Shown here one piece after another: positions 15,425 through 23,898 of a stretch of DNA of 34,482 bases. The stretch lies in NCBI GenBank assembly GCA_021776915.1, contig JAIQZU010000042.1:1-34482 (forward strand). Direction: 5' to 3'. Under the pieces are notes generated by a model. It was not told where the DNA came from, did not search any database, and saw only the letters and a list, made by a program, of their open reading frames with translations. Origin of the DNA: Candidatus Scalindua sp. (lineage in GTDB: Bacteria > Planctomycetota > Brocadiia > Brocadiales > Scalinduaceae). Each line of letters starts with the position of its first letter. Within the stretch, counting starts at the first letter, position 1. Both the position numbers and the translations under genes were made by a program.

Positions 15425-15916
15425 TCAATCGATCTTTGTAAACATGGTCCCGGGCGCACCACAGACATGACATTTATCAGGTGCGCTGTTTTCTACCGTA
15501 TTCCCGCAGATCTGGCAGACATAATAATCTACTGATTCATTATTGCCCAGGTTGTCCAAAGCCTTTTGATACAGACTTGCGTGAATACTCTCTATCTTAT
15601 TGGCAAGATCAAAACTCCTCACGGCCTTGCTTTCCCCTTCCTTTTCAGCCTCCACAATCATTTCAGGATACATTTTCGTATACTCGTGCGTCTCTCCCTC
15701 TATGGCCTCCTGAATATTTTCTTTAGTGCTATTGATGCCGCCCATCACCTTGAGATGGTTGTGGGCATGTACCGTCTCTGCTGCCGCAGCGGCACGGAAA
15801 AGCTTTGCTGCCTGTCCAAAACCTTCTTCGTCAGCCTTTTTGGCAAAGGCCAGATATTTCCTGTTTGCCTGTGATTCACCGGCAAAGGCATCCTTTAGAT
15901 TATCCATCGTTGACAT
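15425..15916 (-). CDS. Rubrerythrin
   Basis: Rubrerythrin is a cytoplasmic diiron peroxidase that reduces hydrogen peroxide in anaerobes. The 163-residue protein has a ferritin-like four-helix domain with ligands E14 (AGESQANRKY), E47 and H50 (AETVHAH), E75 or E78 (EGETHEY), and E109 with H112 (ESIHASLY). A C-terminal rubredoxin domain has C134, C137, C149 and C152 (CQIC, CHVC). This is the short rubrerythrin form with the rubredoxin domain at the end. A good ribosome site (AAGGAAGGA) precedes the ATG. It follows a flavodoxin gene by 115 bp, a sensible electron-donor neighbour. Confidence 0.97.
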   Translation of the reverse strand: MSTMDNLKDAFAGESQANRKYLAFAKKADEEGFGQAAKLFRAAAAAETVHAHNHLKVMGGINSTKENIQEAIEGETHEYTKMYPEMIVEAEKEGESKAVRSFDLANKIESIHASLYQKALDNLGNNESVDYYVCQICGNTVENSAPDKCHVCGAPGTMFTKID

Positions 15917-16031
15917 ATTTTTATCCTTCCTTTTTTTGTCTTTTTGACTTAGATTTCGCTGAAAATGGGCTAACGTCCGTTCGCCCCTACATCAATAAGA
16001 TATAAAATGGAAATTCCTCGTTAATATAGAG

Positions 16032-16478
16032 TTACGAACCCAGCTTCTCACTGAGGGCCTTACCGTAATCCTGGCAGGCCCTCATGCCCTCTGTATCTTC
16101 TACTAAATGCTCTAACAAGTTGAAAGAACCTAATGACGTCATATTCATTTTAAACACATGCTCCATTGTGTCAAAGATATACTTAGGGGCGTCACCACTG
16201 TGGGTATAAGAACCAAAAGCGCCCCCCACCTTTCCGTTCAGATTTGCTTTTTCTACCAGGAATAGAAACGTCTTCATATTTGCCGTCATATCTCTATGGT
16301 AGGTAGGGCAACCAAAGGCATAGCCGTCGTAACCGTCCAGATCATTCTCGTTCTTTATCTCAGAAAGTTTCTTGATCTCGGCGCTGTTGCCGCTGAAACG
16401 GACACCTTCGGCAATATATTCTGCCATCTTTTGCGTTTTACCAGTCCTGCTATAGTATGCAATTAAAACCTTCCCCAT
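16032..16478 (-). CDS. Flavodoxin-family FMN protein
   Basis: This single-domain flavodoxin-fold protein of 148 residues carries electrons or acts as a small quinone or diiron-protein reductase. It has the FMN phosphate loop YYSRTGKTQKMAEYIAEGV near the N-terminus, the GCPTYHRDMTANMK segment and GGAFGSYTHSGDAP, which is like the flavodoxin domain of A-type flavoproteins. I chose ATG at 16478 because AAAGGAGA sits 8 bases upstream. An in-frame TTG at 16496 would overlap that ribosome site. It lies between pdxA (27 bp upstream) and rubrerythrin, which suggests that it may feed electrons to rubrerythrin or a related peroxide or oxygen reductase. Confidence 0.88.
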   Translation of the reverse strand: MGKVLIAYYSRTGKTQKMAEYIAEGVRFSGNSAEIKKLSEIKNENDLDGYDGYAFGCPTYHRDMTANMKTFLFLVEKANLNGKVGGAFGSYTHSGDAPKYIFDTMEHVFKMNMTSLGSFNLLEHLVEDTEGMRACQDYGKALSEKLGS

Positions 16479-16505
16479 ATTTGAATCTCCTTTCAATCTT
16501 GTCTG

Positions 16506-17543
16506 TTACACAAATGAATGTTTTCGTTTTTCTGCCATCATAACTGCCATTTTTATCGCCTCAATCATTGAGCCCGGGTTTGCAACGCCTTTGCCGGCAA
16601 TGTCAAAGGCTGTGCCGTGTGTGGGTGAAGTTCTGATAATGGGTATGCCAAGTGTAATATTTACTCCTGAATCAAAGGCATGCATTTTTATTGGAATAGT
16701 ACCCTGGTCGTGAAATTGTACTACCACTACATCAAACTCCCCGTTAAGCGCCTTATTAAATACCGTGTCGGATGAGAGCGGCCCGATACAATCAATACGC
16801 ATCTTCTGTGCACGCTTTATTGCAGGTATGATAGCATCCCTCTCTTCAGTTCCAAAACGATCACCATCGCCACAGTGCGGGTTCAAACCGCAAACGGCAA
16901 TCCTCGGATCAGTCATGCCAAAGAATTGTTTAAGTCCTGTTGCAGTGGTTTGAATGGTGGAAAATACGCTTTCCTGATTTATAAACCTGAATACATCTTT
17001 TACTGCCAGATGAGTTGTAACGAATGAGACCCTCAGCCGTTTCCCGACCATGAGCATTACTACGTCTTCAGCAGCCGTCTTATCATGCAGCAACTCCGTA
17101 TGACCAGCAAACTCAAAACCGGCCATTTTAACCGCCTCCTTGCTTATGGGTGCTGTTACAATCGCATCGATTTCTCCTCCCATAGCAAGATCAAGCCCTT
17201 TCATTATATACTCCACGGATGCCCTGCCGCTGCCCGGTAAAGGCTTGTGGGAAATAGTATCCTGAACAAAGACGTTATCAAGGTCAAGCACGTTTATGTT
17301 ATTTATTAAATTTCTATCTGCATTTAAAGATGTACTATCAAGCCGTGACAGTTGAAGCTTTTTTCCTATACTGAGACTGTCAGCAACATCACGTAAAACT
17401 TTATAACAACCGATTACGATAAAGTCTGCCACAGTCGCTATTTCCTGTGACGACAATGCCTTGAGAATCACCTCCGGCCCTATCCCGCAGGGATCCCCCA
17501 TAGTTATGCCGATTAGATTTTTTTCTCTATTCTCAGATTTCAT
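16506..17543 (-). CDS. pdxA: 4-hydroxythreonine-4-phosphate dehydrogenase PdxA
   Basis: PdxA oxidises 4-phosphohydroxythreonine with NAD in the DXP-dependent pyridoxal phosphate pathway. The 345-residue length is close to the family norm. Features are IGITMGDPCGIGPEVILKAL, the substrate region SGRASVEYI, the metal-binding TAPISKEAVKMAGFEFAGHT with its histidine, QFHDQGTIPIKM, and SPTHGTAFDIAGKGVANPGS near the C-terminus. The start codon overlaps the riboflavin synthase stop by 4 bp (ATGA), so the two genes are translationally coupled. No pdxJ gene is in the window. Confidence 0.97.
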   Translation of the reverse strand: MKSENREKNLIGITMGDPCGIGPEVILKALSSQEIATVADFIVIGCYKVLRDVADSLSIGKKLQLSRLDSTSLNADRNLINNINVLDLDNVFVQDTISHKPLPGSGRASVEYIMKGLDLAMGGEIDAIVTAPISKEAVKMAGFEFAGHTELLHDKTAAEDVVMLMVGKRLRVSFVTTHLAVKDVFRFINQESVFSTIQTTATGLKQFFGMTDPRIAVCGLNPHCGDGDRFGTEERDAIIPAIKRAQKMRIDCIGPLSSDTVFNKALNGEFDVVVVQFHDQGTIPIKMHAFDSGVNITLGIPIIRTSPTHGTAFDIAGKGVANPGSMIEAIKMAVMMAEKRKHSFV

Positions 17544-18184
17544 AGAAATCCCTTTTTCTTTAACATTTCCTCAGTTATCCCGGATGTAGTACTGTCATTA
17601 GTCATTAATATCCTCTTGACCCATTTACCTAACATATCGGTTTCAATATTAACCTGCTCACCCGCTTTCTTGAAACCCAGAGTGGTCAATTCAAGCGTAT
17701 ATGGAATAAGCGCAACTGAAAACAGTCCTTCTCTGATTTCCACAATAGTCAGGCTAATCCCGTCTATAGCAACAGAACCCTTCTTAATCATCATATTGGC
17801 AAGTTCTTTACTTACAGAAAACCACACGGTACATTGTCCCGGTTCATTTTCTACTTTATTAATCACGCCAACACCGTCTACATGCCCTGTTACAAAATGA
17901 CCTCCCAGTTGATCCCCAATCTTCAGTGATCTTTCTATGTTTACTTTATCAGAAGTCTTCAGTTTGCCGATAGCTGTCAGATTTAATGTCTCTGTAGAAA
18001 CATCAAAATAGACATCAGAATCTTTTATCTGTGTCACGGTCAGACAGGCTCCGTTAACAGCAATACTGTCACCAGGACTCACATCATCTGACAATGGGCC
18101 TATATCAACCACAATAATCGCAGAGTCTGTCTGCAGTTTTACCCGCTTTACTTTGCCCAAATGTTCAATTATACCGGTAAACAT
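17540..18184 (-). CDS. ribE: Riboflavin synthase, alpha chain
   Basis: The enzyme joins two molecules of dimethylribityllumazine to give riboflavin and the pyrimidine by-product. The 214-residue protein begins with the invariant MFTGIIEHLG and has two lumazine-binding barrels. The second carries LGGHFVTGHVDGVG near residue 92, and SLKIGDQ and GISLTIVE are also present. The C-terminal trimerisation helix is present. It starts 1 bp after the psd stop and overlaps pdxA by 4 bp. The symbol follows the usage in which ribE is riboflavin synthase; ribC is used in other nomenclatures. No FMN riboswitch is seen upstream because the gene is internal to the operon. Confidence 0.97.
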   Translation of the reverse strand: MFTGIIEHLGKVKRVKLQTDSAIIVVDIGPLSDDVSPGDSIAVNGACLTVTQIKDSDVYFDVSTETLNLTAIGKLKTSDKVNIERSLKIGDQLGGHFVTGHVDGVGVINKVENEPGQCTVWFSVSKELANMMIKKGSVAIDGISLTIVEIREGLFSVALIPYTLELTTLGFKKAGEQVNIETDMLGKWVKRILMTNDSTTSGITEEMLKKKGFL

Positions 18185-18185
18185 C

Positions 18186-18848
18186 CTAATCTTTCCCTTT
18201 TAATATCCCCAGTACCGTAGTCCCTGCGGATACCATCTCTCCCTCTTTTACGGCTATTTCAAAATCTGCATCCTCAGGAATATAGACTTCCAGCCTTGAA
18301 CCAAATTTAATCATACCGAATCTCCGGCCTCGTTCAACTTTTTGCCCAATAGAGCAGTCACACACGATTCTTCTTGCTACCTTTCCCGCAACCTGCTTTA
18401 TCATAATCTTTGTTTTCCCATCGTTGGTGAGAATCCCCATCAAATTATGCTCGTTCATTTCAGAAGAATCCGGAGAACGTGCATCCAGAAACTTTCCAGG
18501 TACATGTTTTATAAATTCAACTTTCCCGCTATACGAGACCCGGTTCACATGAACACTGAACAAAGACATAAATATTGCAATCTTTACCGCCTTACATTTT
18601 AAATAATTATCCTCATGTACGTGCGAAATTGCGATTATCCTCCCATCAGCCGGAGCCAGTAATTTTTCTTCCCCATCAGGAGGGTTCCTGTTTGGGTCCC
18701 TGAAAAAATAAAAGACAAAAAACAGACATATAGCAAGCGGTATACTTACCAATGGATAAAAAAAGAGGCTTAAAATTATAAATACAAAAAAGACCATTCC
18801 AAAAAAAGAAAGCTCTTTCGATCCATATTCAGCAAAAGGAATTCTCAT
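18186..18848 (-). CDS. psd: Phosphatidylserine decarboxylase proenzyme, short type
   Basis: Psd decarboxylates phosphatidylserine to phosphatidylethanolamine at the inner membrane. The 220-residue protein is the short (PSD-A) form. It has two adjacent hydrophobic segments (about 13-31 and 33-49), then FFRDPNRNPP, LAPADGRI with D68, and H100 in FSVHVNRV. The autocatalytic site is G183-S184 in KFGSRLEVY, where self-cleavage makes the pyruvoyl group. It is first in the transcription unit psd-ribE-pdxA-flavodoxin. A ribosome site (CAGGAGCG) precedes the ATG, and a -10 promoter box lies upstream. Confidence 0.95.
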   Translation of the reverse strand: MRIPFAEYGSKELSFFGMVFFVFIILSLFFYPLVSIPLAICLFFVFYFFRDPNRNPPDGEEKLLAPADGRIIAISHVHEDNYLKCKAVKIAIFMSLFSVHVNRVSYSGKVEFIKHVPGKFLDARSPDSSEMNEHNLMGILTNDGKTKIMIKQVAGKVARRIVCDCSIGQKVERGRRFGMIKFGSRLEVYIPEDADFEIAVKEGEMVSAGTTVLGILKGKD

Positions 18849-18903
18849 AAAATTTACGCTCCTGACACTCTCATAGTATCAAAAATAAATATTCCATTCT
18901 AAA

Positions 18904-18909
18904 AATTAT
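18904..18909 (-). promoter_or_regulatory. -10 box of a probable promoter for psd
   Basis: The minus strand carries a perfect TATAAT about 56 bp upstream of the psd start. The -35 region is poor: the best candidate is TTGCTT at a 19 bp spacing. The divergent lipoprotein gene starts at 19133. Confidence 0.45.
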
Positions 18910-19132
18910 ACAAACTGTAACCGATGGCAAAGCAATAACAGATACTGGTCATAGATTTTATAATATACACCATGATTAGCACCGTTCGAACAAGTCTATT
19001 TTCTAGCATATAAACATTTGCATGTCAACTTAATGTAGAGTTATTCCTTTACAGTCTTTACTAAAAACAGTAATATATATTTTTAACTTTAAAGCAGTCA
19101 ATTTAATAAATATTATATGGAGTAATCATAGA

Positions 19133-19846
19133 ATGAAAATCATGCAAAATCCTACATTACGTCAATTTTTCTTCGCACTGATCTTGTTATTTGCCATTTA
19201 TGGCTGTAATACTACAGATAACGCTACTGCCCCAAGAACGTCAGATTCAAATCTTAAACCGGATATCACGCAAGCTGATACTGAAAATGCGAAACTCAGT
19301 AAATCACAATCCAACCCGGCAGAACATCAGGAAGAGGCTGTAGCTGATAAACAATCCGAGTTAAACAACAAGATACAAGATATGGAAAAGCTTCAGAAAA
19401 GGCTTGGAAGCATAATGATGGGTCATGGAAGAGGGACTGTAAATACACTTGAAGACAGGAATACGACATCAACAAAGAAATCAACTGAGAATTTGACAGC
19501 CAAATCTGATGAGATAGAAAACAGGCCTTTTATAGAATTGGAAAGGAAACTGTACGGCAAGTGGACAAATAAAAAAGAGACAGAATCATATGAATTCCAC
19601 GATGATGGAACTGTACTGATTATTGTCGCTGGCCAGAGAGGTATGAGTCGAAAGTTAAATGGCAATTACAAACTTGTAGAAGAGGAACGTATAATTATAG
19701 ATTTCAGGGGCGACTCCTTTGCCGGACAGATGCCGCCAAGTTATTTTAAGATTTCCATCTCTGCAAACGATTTCACCTTAACAGACGAGCCAAAAGGCCC
19801 TGATGAACCTGATGGACCATCAACAACATATAATAGAATAAATTAG
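19133..19846 (+). CDS. Lipoprotein with a lipocalin-like C-terminal domain
   Basis: The 237-residue protein is exported. It has a basic start, a hydrophobic stretch (FFFALILLFAIYGC) and a lipobox ending at C25. Residues 26-140 are low-complexity, polar and helical (Asn, Lys, Glu, Asp rich), probably a linker or coiled coil. From about residue 135 comes a compact beta-rich domain (ERKLYGKWTNKKETESYEFH, then DDGTVLIIV and NGNYKLVEEERIIIDF). It resembles small lipocalin-like domains that many bacteria fuse to lipoprotein signals. Function is unknown. The protein should sit on the outer or inner membrane. The gene is divergent from psd and stands alone. Residue +2 after the lipid cysteine is Asn, not Asp. 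Confidence 0.8.
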   Translation: MKIMQNPTLRQFFFALILLFAIYGCNTTDNATAPRTSDSNLKPDITQADTENAKLSKSQSNPAEHQEEAVADKQSELNNKIQDMEKLQKRLGSIMMGHGRGTVNTLEDRNTTSTKKSTENLTAKSDEIENRPFIELERKLYGKWTNKKETESYEFHDDGTVLIIVAGQRGMSRKLNGNYKLVEEERIIIDFRGDSFAGQMPPSYFKISISANDFTLTDEPKGPDEPDGPSTTYNRIN

Positions 19847-20402
19847 CTTACTTTGCAGTTACTCGGTTATTATGTTTTGCTTGAAAAAGCTCATTTACCG
19901 TGCAGAACCCATATTTATAAAATAACACGCCTTATGCCAAAATCTCATAAAAGAAAGACTCAAACACGAACATACGCTTTTAAAATATGACGGCTGCTGT
20001 TTTAAACTCGACGGATAAATGTCATCATAGTTGTCGTATTGCGAGCTATTTAATAAGTCTCTTTCCATTGTTTCCCTCCTTATACTTTATGTACAGATAA
20101 AGATTTGTCATCCTTAGTAATAAAGCAAAATCCGCACCATTACTTAAATATTTAGAAATATATTTCTTAAAATTCTGTAAGTCCTTAGTATTTCTTGACA
20201 AATGTAGAGAATTAAATCTGTTGTGATATTCAAATATGACTTTGTTATATGGTTTCAGTTTAAGGATTGCACTACCGTGTTAACAAAAGAGGGAAATTGT
20301 TTCCGAAATGTTTAAGAGGCAGGCTCGCCCAGATGTAAATAATATTAAACCAACTTCACACGCAACTCAATTACTGAATCAATATTTTACTAAATAGTTG
20401 AT
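19847..20402. other. Intergenic region between lipoprotein and antiporter genes
   Basis: This 556 bp gap holds a candidate 57-residue gene (19895-20068, minus). It also holds an AT-rich stretch with a perfect 14 bp palindrome, AGAAATATATTTCT, at 20154-20167. No terminator with a good U tract was found between the facing lipoprotein and antiporter genes. Confidence 0.5.
19895..20068 (-). CDS. Candidate small protein, 57 residues
   Basis: The small open frame has a strong ribosome site (AAGGAGGG) five bases before the ATG, the best in this region. The product starts MERDLLNSSQYDNYDDIYPS, an acidic and Tyr-rich first third. It ends with a hydrophobic, cysteine-containing half (KSVCSCLSLSFMRFWHKACY). 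That half could be membrane-associated, though it is not a clear transmembrane helix. It resembles no family I know. It lies between convergent genes, and an AT-rich region with a dyad sits about 90 bp upstream. The case rests on the ribosome site and the absence of any overlapping gene. Confidence 0.45.
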   Translation of the reverse strand: MERDLLNSSQYDNYDDIYPSSLKQQPSYFKSVCSCLSLSFMRFWHKACYFINMGSAR

Positions 20403-22907
20403 TTAATGCAGTTTTTCAGCACGTTCCCGATCTGTCTTTTCCAGCGCCTTTAAAATCAGAGGATATTTCTTACAGAGTTTGTCAAAATCTTCTTGCCTTA
20501 ATTCATAGAGTGCACAGGGTGAAACGGCTTTGCATGTGGCCGTTCTGGGTTCGTGGTGCAGGAGCGCCATTTCTCCAAAAAAGTCACCTGCCATCAATGT
20601 TGCCAGGTCACGATCCATATCTTTCTCCCTGCGGGAGACACGCACTACTCCACGGGCAATCAAAAACAGCGAATGCCCCTTTTCCCCCTGTTTAATAATG
20701 GTCCTACCTGACGGAAAAGTACTCTGTTGCAGTTTGTTAGCGACGCCTGTAAACTCTTCAAGCGGCATTTCCTGAAAAAATGGAACCTTACGCAGTAGCT
20801 CTGTGGGTTCAACGTGAAGTTCTTTTACTTCGCTTCCACGCAAGTCGCGAAGCTCCTCAACGAGTTCATCCAGCATTGTCTCAGCCACACCACCGGGTAT
20901 GCTTCCGGCATGAGTCTTTTCATCGATCGCTTCGCGTTCCGCATGCAATGCCAGACGTGCCGCAAGCCGTTCCTGCATTGAAGTGACAAATTCCGGGAAT
21001 TGCTCTGTTGTGGCATCTATTCTTTTACGTGCAGCCGCACTCCAGTGTTCGTAATGTTCTCTCACCTTTGCCACCGCTTCCGGCCGGAGTGACTCTGTTT
21101 TCAAAATCTCATCAAATTCCTCAAGTACTTTCTTGCTTCCCTGGTGGCGTCCCCAGGCCTTCTCATAGTCCATGTAAATTTGCCTTGAGCGTATTTGTTC
21201 CAGTATGAATGTAAGTCCACGTAACATTTCCACAAATCGGATAAGGGTGTTTACAAAATATTTCTCACGAGTTGGGTAAATGGTATACGCCGGTACATTT
21301 CCACTATCTCTGAGGGAATCTATCTGTACATTAATGGAATGATCAAGGTCTCGATATGCACTTTCACTCAAATATCCTTTTGTAAACATCTCATAGTACC
21401 TGGATTTTTCCAGTGACAGGCTCCGCAGAAACATCAAACGATATTCCTCCTTGCTGTCCAGTTCGCTCTTATGCAAAGTATTGATTTCTTTCAGAATTTG
21501 TTGAATGCCTTTATCGTAACGCTCCTGCATCATATTGGAAATGCGGGCGGAAAAAAATCCACCTGCCTGCAGTTCGGGAATTCTAACTTGTGCCAGACGT
21601 TTTGCAGAAAGGATACCTTCCGCCTTTGACAGACGATCGGAAAGTGATGGTTTATCCAGGCCCAGGAAGCCTACCAGCTTTCCCATGGTTAAACCCTGAA
21701 CCAGAAGAGTGAAAAGAACAGCCCCCATTACCACGGCTACAAAGGCCTCTGCATAGACAAAATCTCCGGGAAGGTGCAGTACGATGGCAAGAGCAATGGC
21801 GCCACGCAATCCCCCCCAGTACATAATTGTCTGGTAGCCTTTACTGATCGGTTGAGAATTCGGCAGTTTTCCAACAATGGGTACAAGTCCAAACACTACT
21901 GCCATCCTGGAGATAAGCATTGCCATCAAGACAACCAAAACGAGGCCGATATTGTTTACAAGCGAGGAAAGATCAACCCTCAATCCCACCAGCAGAAAGA
22001 TCAAGGCATTGGAAACATAGGCCATATATTGCCAGAAATGTTCCAGATAACCGGCCACTGAAGGAGATATCTTAGTACGTCCCCATCCACCCATGGTCAC
22101 ACCAGCAGCAACTGTTGCCATCACACCACTGACATGGAATACCTCTTCGGCAAGGAGGAAAGAAAAGTAGGCCAGGATCGTAGTAAGAGAGATTTCGATA
22201 TACTGATCGCTTTCAACGCGTCCAAGTATCAAGCCGACAATAATCGCAGCAACCCAACCTACCAGAATACCACCAGAGAAAACGATGAAGAATTCGATTA
22301 CACCCCCAACGGCAGTACCTGTGGTAAAATACCCTGCCAGAGCTACAGCCAGAATAATCTTTGCCGTTACGATTGATGTCGCATCATTGAAGAGGCTTTC
22401 ACCTTCCACAAGGATTGTGAGACGCTTCGGAGCGCCTAATTGTTTAAATAGAGCGATAACAGCTACAGGATCTGTGGCACTCAAAATAGCCCCGAGTAAA
22501 AGGGCGGCAGGCAAAGGTATGGTGGCAGAGAATATGATGGAGGTAACTACCCAGATGAAGGCCCCGATTAAGAAAGTAGATAACAACAGTCCTGGAATAG
22601 CCAAGGTTAATATCGGCAGCAGGTTCTGACGAAGTTGCCTGGCGTCTATGTTGAATGCCGACTCAAAGATCAATGCCGGCAAAAAGATATAAAGTATGAT
22701 CTCCGGAGAAATTTGATACTCTACTATCGGCCTTAAGAAGTGTGGCCCACCTTCAGCAAGATAGGCAAGCGCAATGCCCACAATCACCAAAGCAACAGTA
22801 AAAGGGATTTTTATATACTTGGTAAAGGCAAGGGTTCCTGCAGCAATCAGCAGAAGACCGGTTATCACCCATACCAGTTCTGCGATGTGACTTGCACCAT
22901 GTTCCAT
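20403..22907 (-). CDS. CPA1-type Na+/H+ antiporter with C-terminal cyclic-nucleotide-binding domain
   Basis: The protein has 834 residues. An NHE/NhaP-type antiporter domain with about 12 membrane segments fills residues 10-405. Its ion-binding motifs are SATDPVAVIA at 143-152 and GESLFNDATSIV with N174-D175, the electroneutral ND pair. A cytoplasmic helical region of about 300 residues follows. A cyclic-nucleotide-binding domain ends the protein (about 705-825), with FPSGRTIIKQGEKG and the phosphate cassette FFGEMALLHHEPRTAT. The layout is like plant SOS1 and the sperm-type NHEs, but without a voltage sensor. It exchanges Na+ for H+ across the membrane, and a cyclic nucleotide probably gates it. 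It starts 40 bp after a GT2 gene and may be cotranscribed. Codon choice looks more GC-rich than in the glycan genes upstream. Confidence 0.92.
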   Translation of the reverse strand: MEHGASHIAELVWVITGLLLIAAGTLAFTKYIKIPFTVALVIVGIALAYLAEGGPHFLRPIVEYQISPEIILYIFLPALIFESAFNIDARQLRQNLLPILTLAIPGLLLSTFLIGAFIWVVTSIIFSATIPLPAALLLGAILSATDPVAVIALFKQLGAPKRLTILVEGESLFNDATSIVTAKIILAVALAGYFTTGTAVGGVIEFFIVFSGGILVGWVAAIIVGLILGRVESDQYIEISLTTILAYFSFLLAEEVFHVSGVMATVAAGVTMGGWGRTKISPSVAGYLEHFWQYMAYVSNALIFLLVGLRVDLSSLVNNIGLVLVVLMAMLISRMAVVFGLVPIVGKLPNSQPISKGYQTIMYWGGLRGAIALAIVLHLPGDFVYAEAFVAVVMGAVLFTLLVQGLTMGKLVGFLGLDKPSLSDRLSKAEGILSAKRLAQVRIPELQAGGFFSARISNMMQERYDKGIQQILKEINTLHKSELDSKEEYRLMFLRSLSLEKSRYYEMFTKGYLSESAYRDLDHSINVQIDSLRDSGNVPAYTIYPTREKYFVNTLIRFVEMLRGLTFILEQIRSRQIYMDYEKAWGRHQGSKKVLEEFDEILKTESLRPEAVAKVREHYEHWSAAARKRIDATTEQFPEFVTSMQERLAARLALHAEREAIDEKTHAGSIPGGVAETMLDELVEELRDLRGSEVKELHVEPTELLRKVPFFQEMPLEEFTGVANKLQQSTFPSGRTIIKQGEKGHSLFLIARGVVRVSRREKDMDRDLATLMAGDFFGEMALLHHEPRTATCKAVSPCALYELRQEDFDKLCKKYPLILKALEKTDRERAEKLH

Positions 22908-22947
22908 TATTGAACCTTTTTGTTATTGTTTTTAATGTAACTGCCGA

Positions 22948-23898
22948 CTAAAACAGATTCTTCCGGATGCCCATATTATCAGGGCATAGGAGTAAATGCC
23001 ATATTAATAGTTTATGATATTTCAATAATCTATTTCTGAGTTTCTCGTTCTGAAACAGGGTTATCAGGTTGCCAATAATATTCAGTAAAAGGTTTATGAA
23101 TATCTTGCACGGCTTCAGAATGCGGATTAAAAGGTATGAAACAGTACATCTGTTTTTTTTGAAAAACTTGTAGAGAGATTTATAATATTCAATTTGTGAC
23201 TCTCCGGGCGTCTTTTTCTTACTGTGACCTGAAAGATGAAAAACTCTGGAGTCCGGAACATGATAGACCTTCCATCCTTTTTTGCTCATCCTGAAACACC
23301 AATCAGTTTCTTCAAGGAAAATAAAGTACTCTTCGTCAAGGAAGCCTACCGAATCCATAGCCTCTTTCCTGACCATCATACACGCCCCTATCACTGAATC
23401 TACCTCTATTGGAGTATTATAATTCACGGCTTTACCCGGATATTTATTTGGAAAAATCATGCGAAGGATGCTTTTGTTAAGGAGTTCTGTTTCCAGTGAA
23501 GGAAAGTTGTCTATTGAATTCTGCCTTGAACCGTCTTCATTTAAGAGTTGGACCCCGGCAATTCCAGCTCCTGGAGTATTTACCATAAAGGCCAACAGGC
23601 TCTTTATTGCGCCTTCCTGCAGGACTGCATCTGAGTTGAGAAGTACGGCGAATCTTCCCTGCATTACGTTTAGGGCCTGATTGTTTGCGTGGGCAAAACC
23701 GGTGTTTGTACTGTTCTCAATAAGCTTTACGTCTGGGAATCCATTTTTTACTGCATCCTGGCTTCCGTCTGTTGAATTATTATCAACTACATATATCTCC
23801 TGGTCAATGTCCGTTACGGTCTTATAAATTGAATTCAGACAATTTATGAGGATATCACGGGTGTTCCAGTTTACGATTATGAAGGATATATCTACCAA
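22948..23898 (-). CDS. Family 2 glycosyltransferase, rhamnosyltransferase-like
   Basis: This cytoplasmic or membrane-associated inverting glycosyltransferase has 316 residues. The GT-A core shows SFIIVNWNTRDILINCLNSI, YVVDNNSTDGSQDAV, the metal-binding LLNSDAV and the acceptor-side EEYFIFLEETDWCFRMSKKG with W and ED residues. These features are typical of WbbL/RfbF-like enzymes that act on polysaccharide intermediates. The C-terminal 75 residues are basic and hydrophobic and may bind the membrane. The start is TTG at 23898, the first start after an in-frame stop. It overlaps the kinase-domain gene by 7 bp, so the two are translationally coupled. Confidence 0.92.
   Translation of the reverse strand: MVDISFIIVNWNTRDILINCLNSIYKTVTDIDQEIYVVDNNSTDGSQDAVKNGFPDVKLIENSTNTGFAHANNQALNVMQGRFAVLLNSDAVLQEGAIKSLLAFMVNTPGAGIAGVQLLNEDGSRQNSIDNFPSLETELLNKSILRMIFPNKYPGKAVNYNTPIEVDSVIGACMMVRKEAMDSVGFLDEEYFIFLEETDWCFRMSKKGWKVYHVPDSRVFHLSGHSKKKTPGESQIEYYKSLYKFFKKNRCTVSYLLIRILKPCKIFINLLLNIIGNLITLFQNEKLRNRLLKYHKLLIWHLLLCPDNMGIRKNLF

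Noticed and set aside
15481-16005. Several plus-strand open frames opposite rubrerythrin
   Set aside because: Rubrerythrin on the minus strand is unambiguous, and the opposite frames overlap each other and show no family signal.
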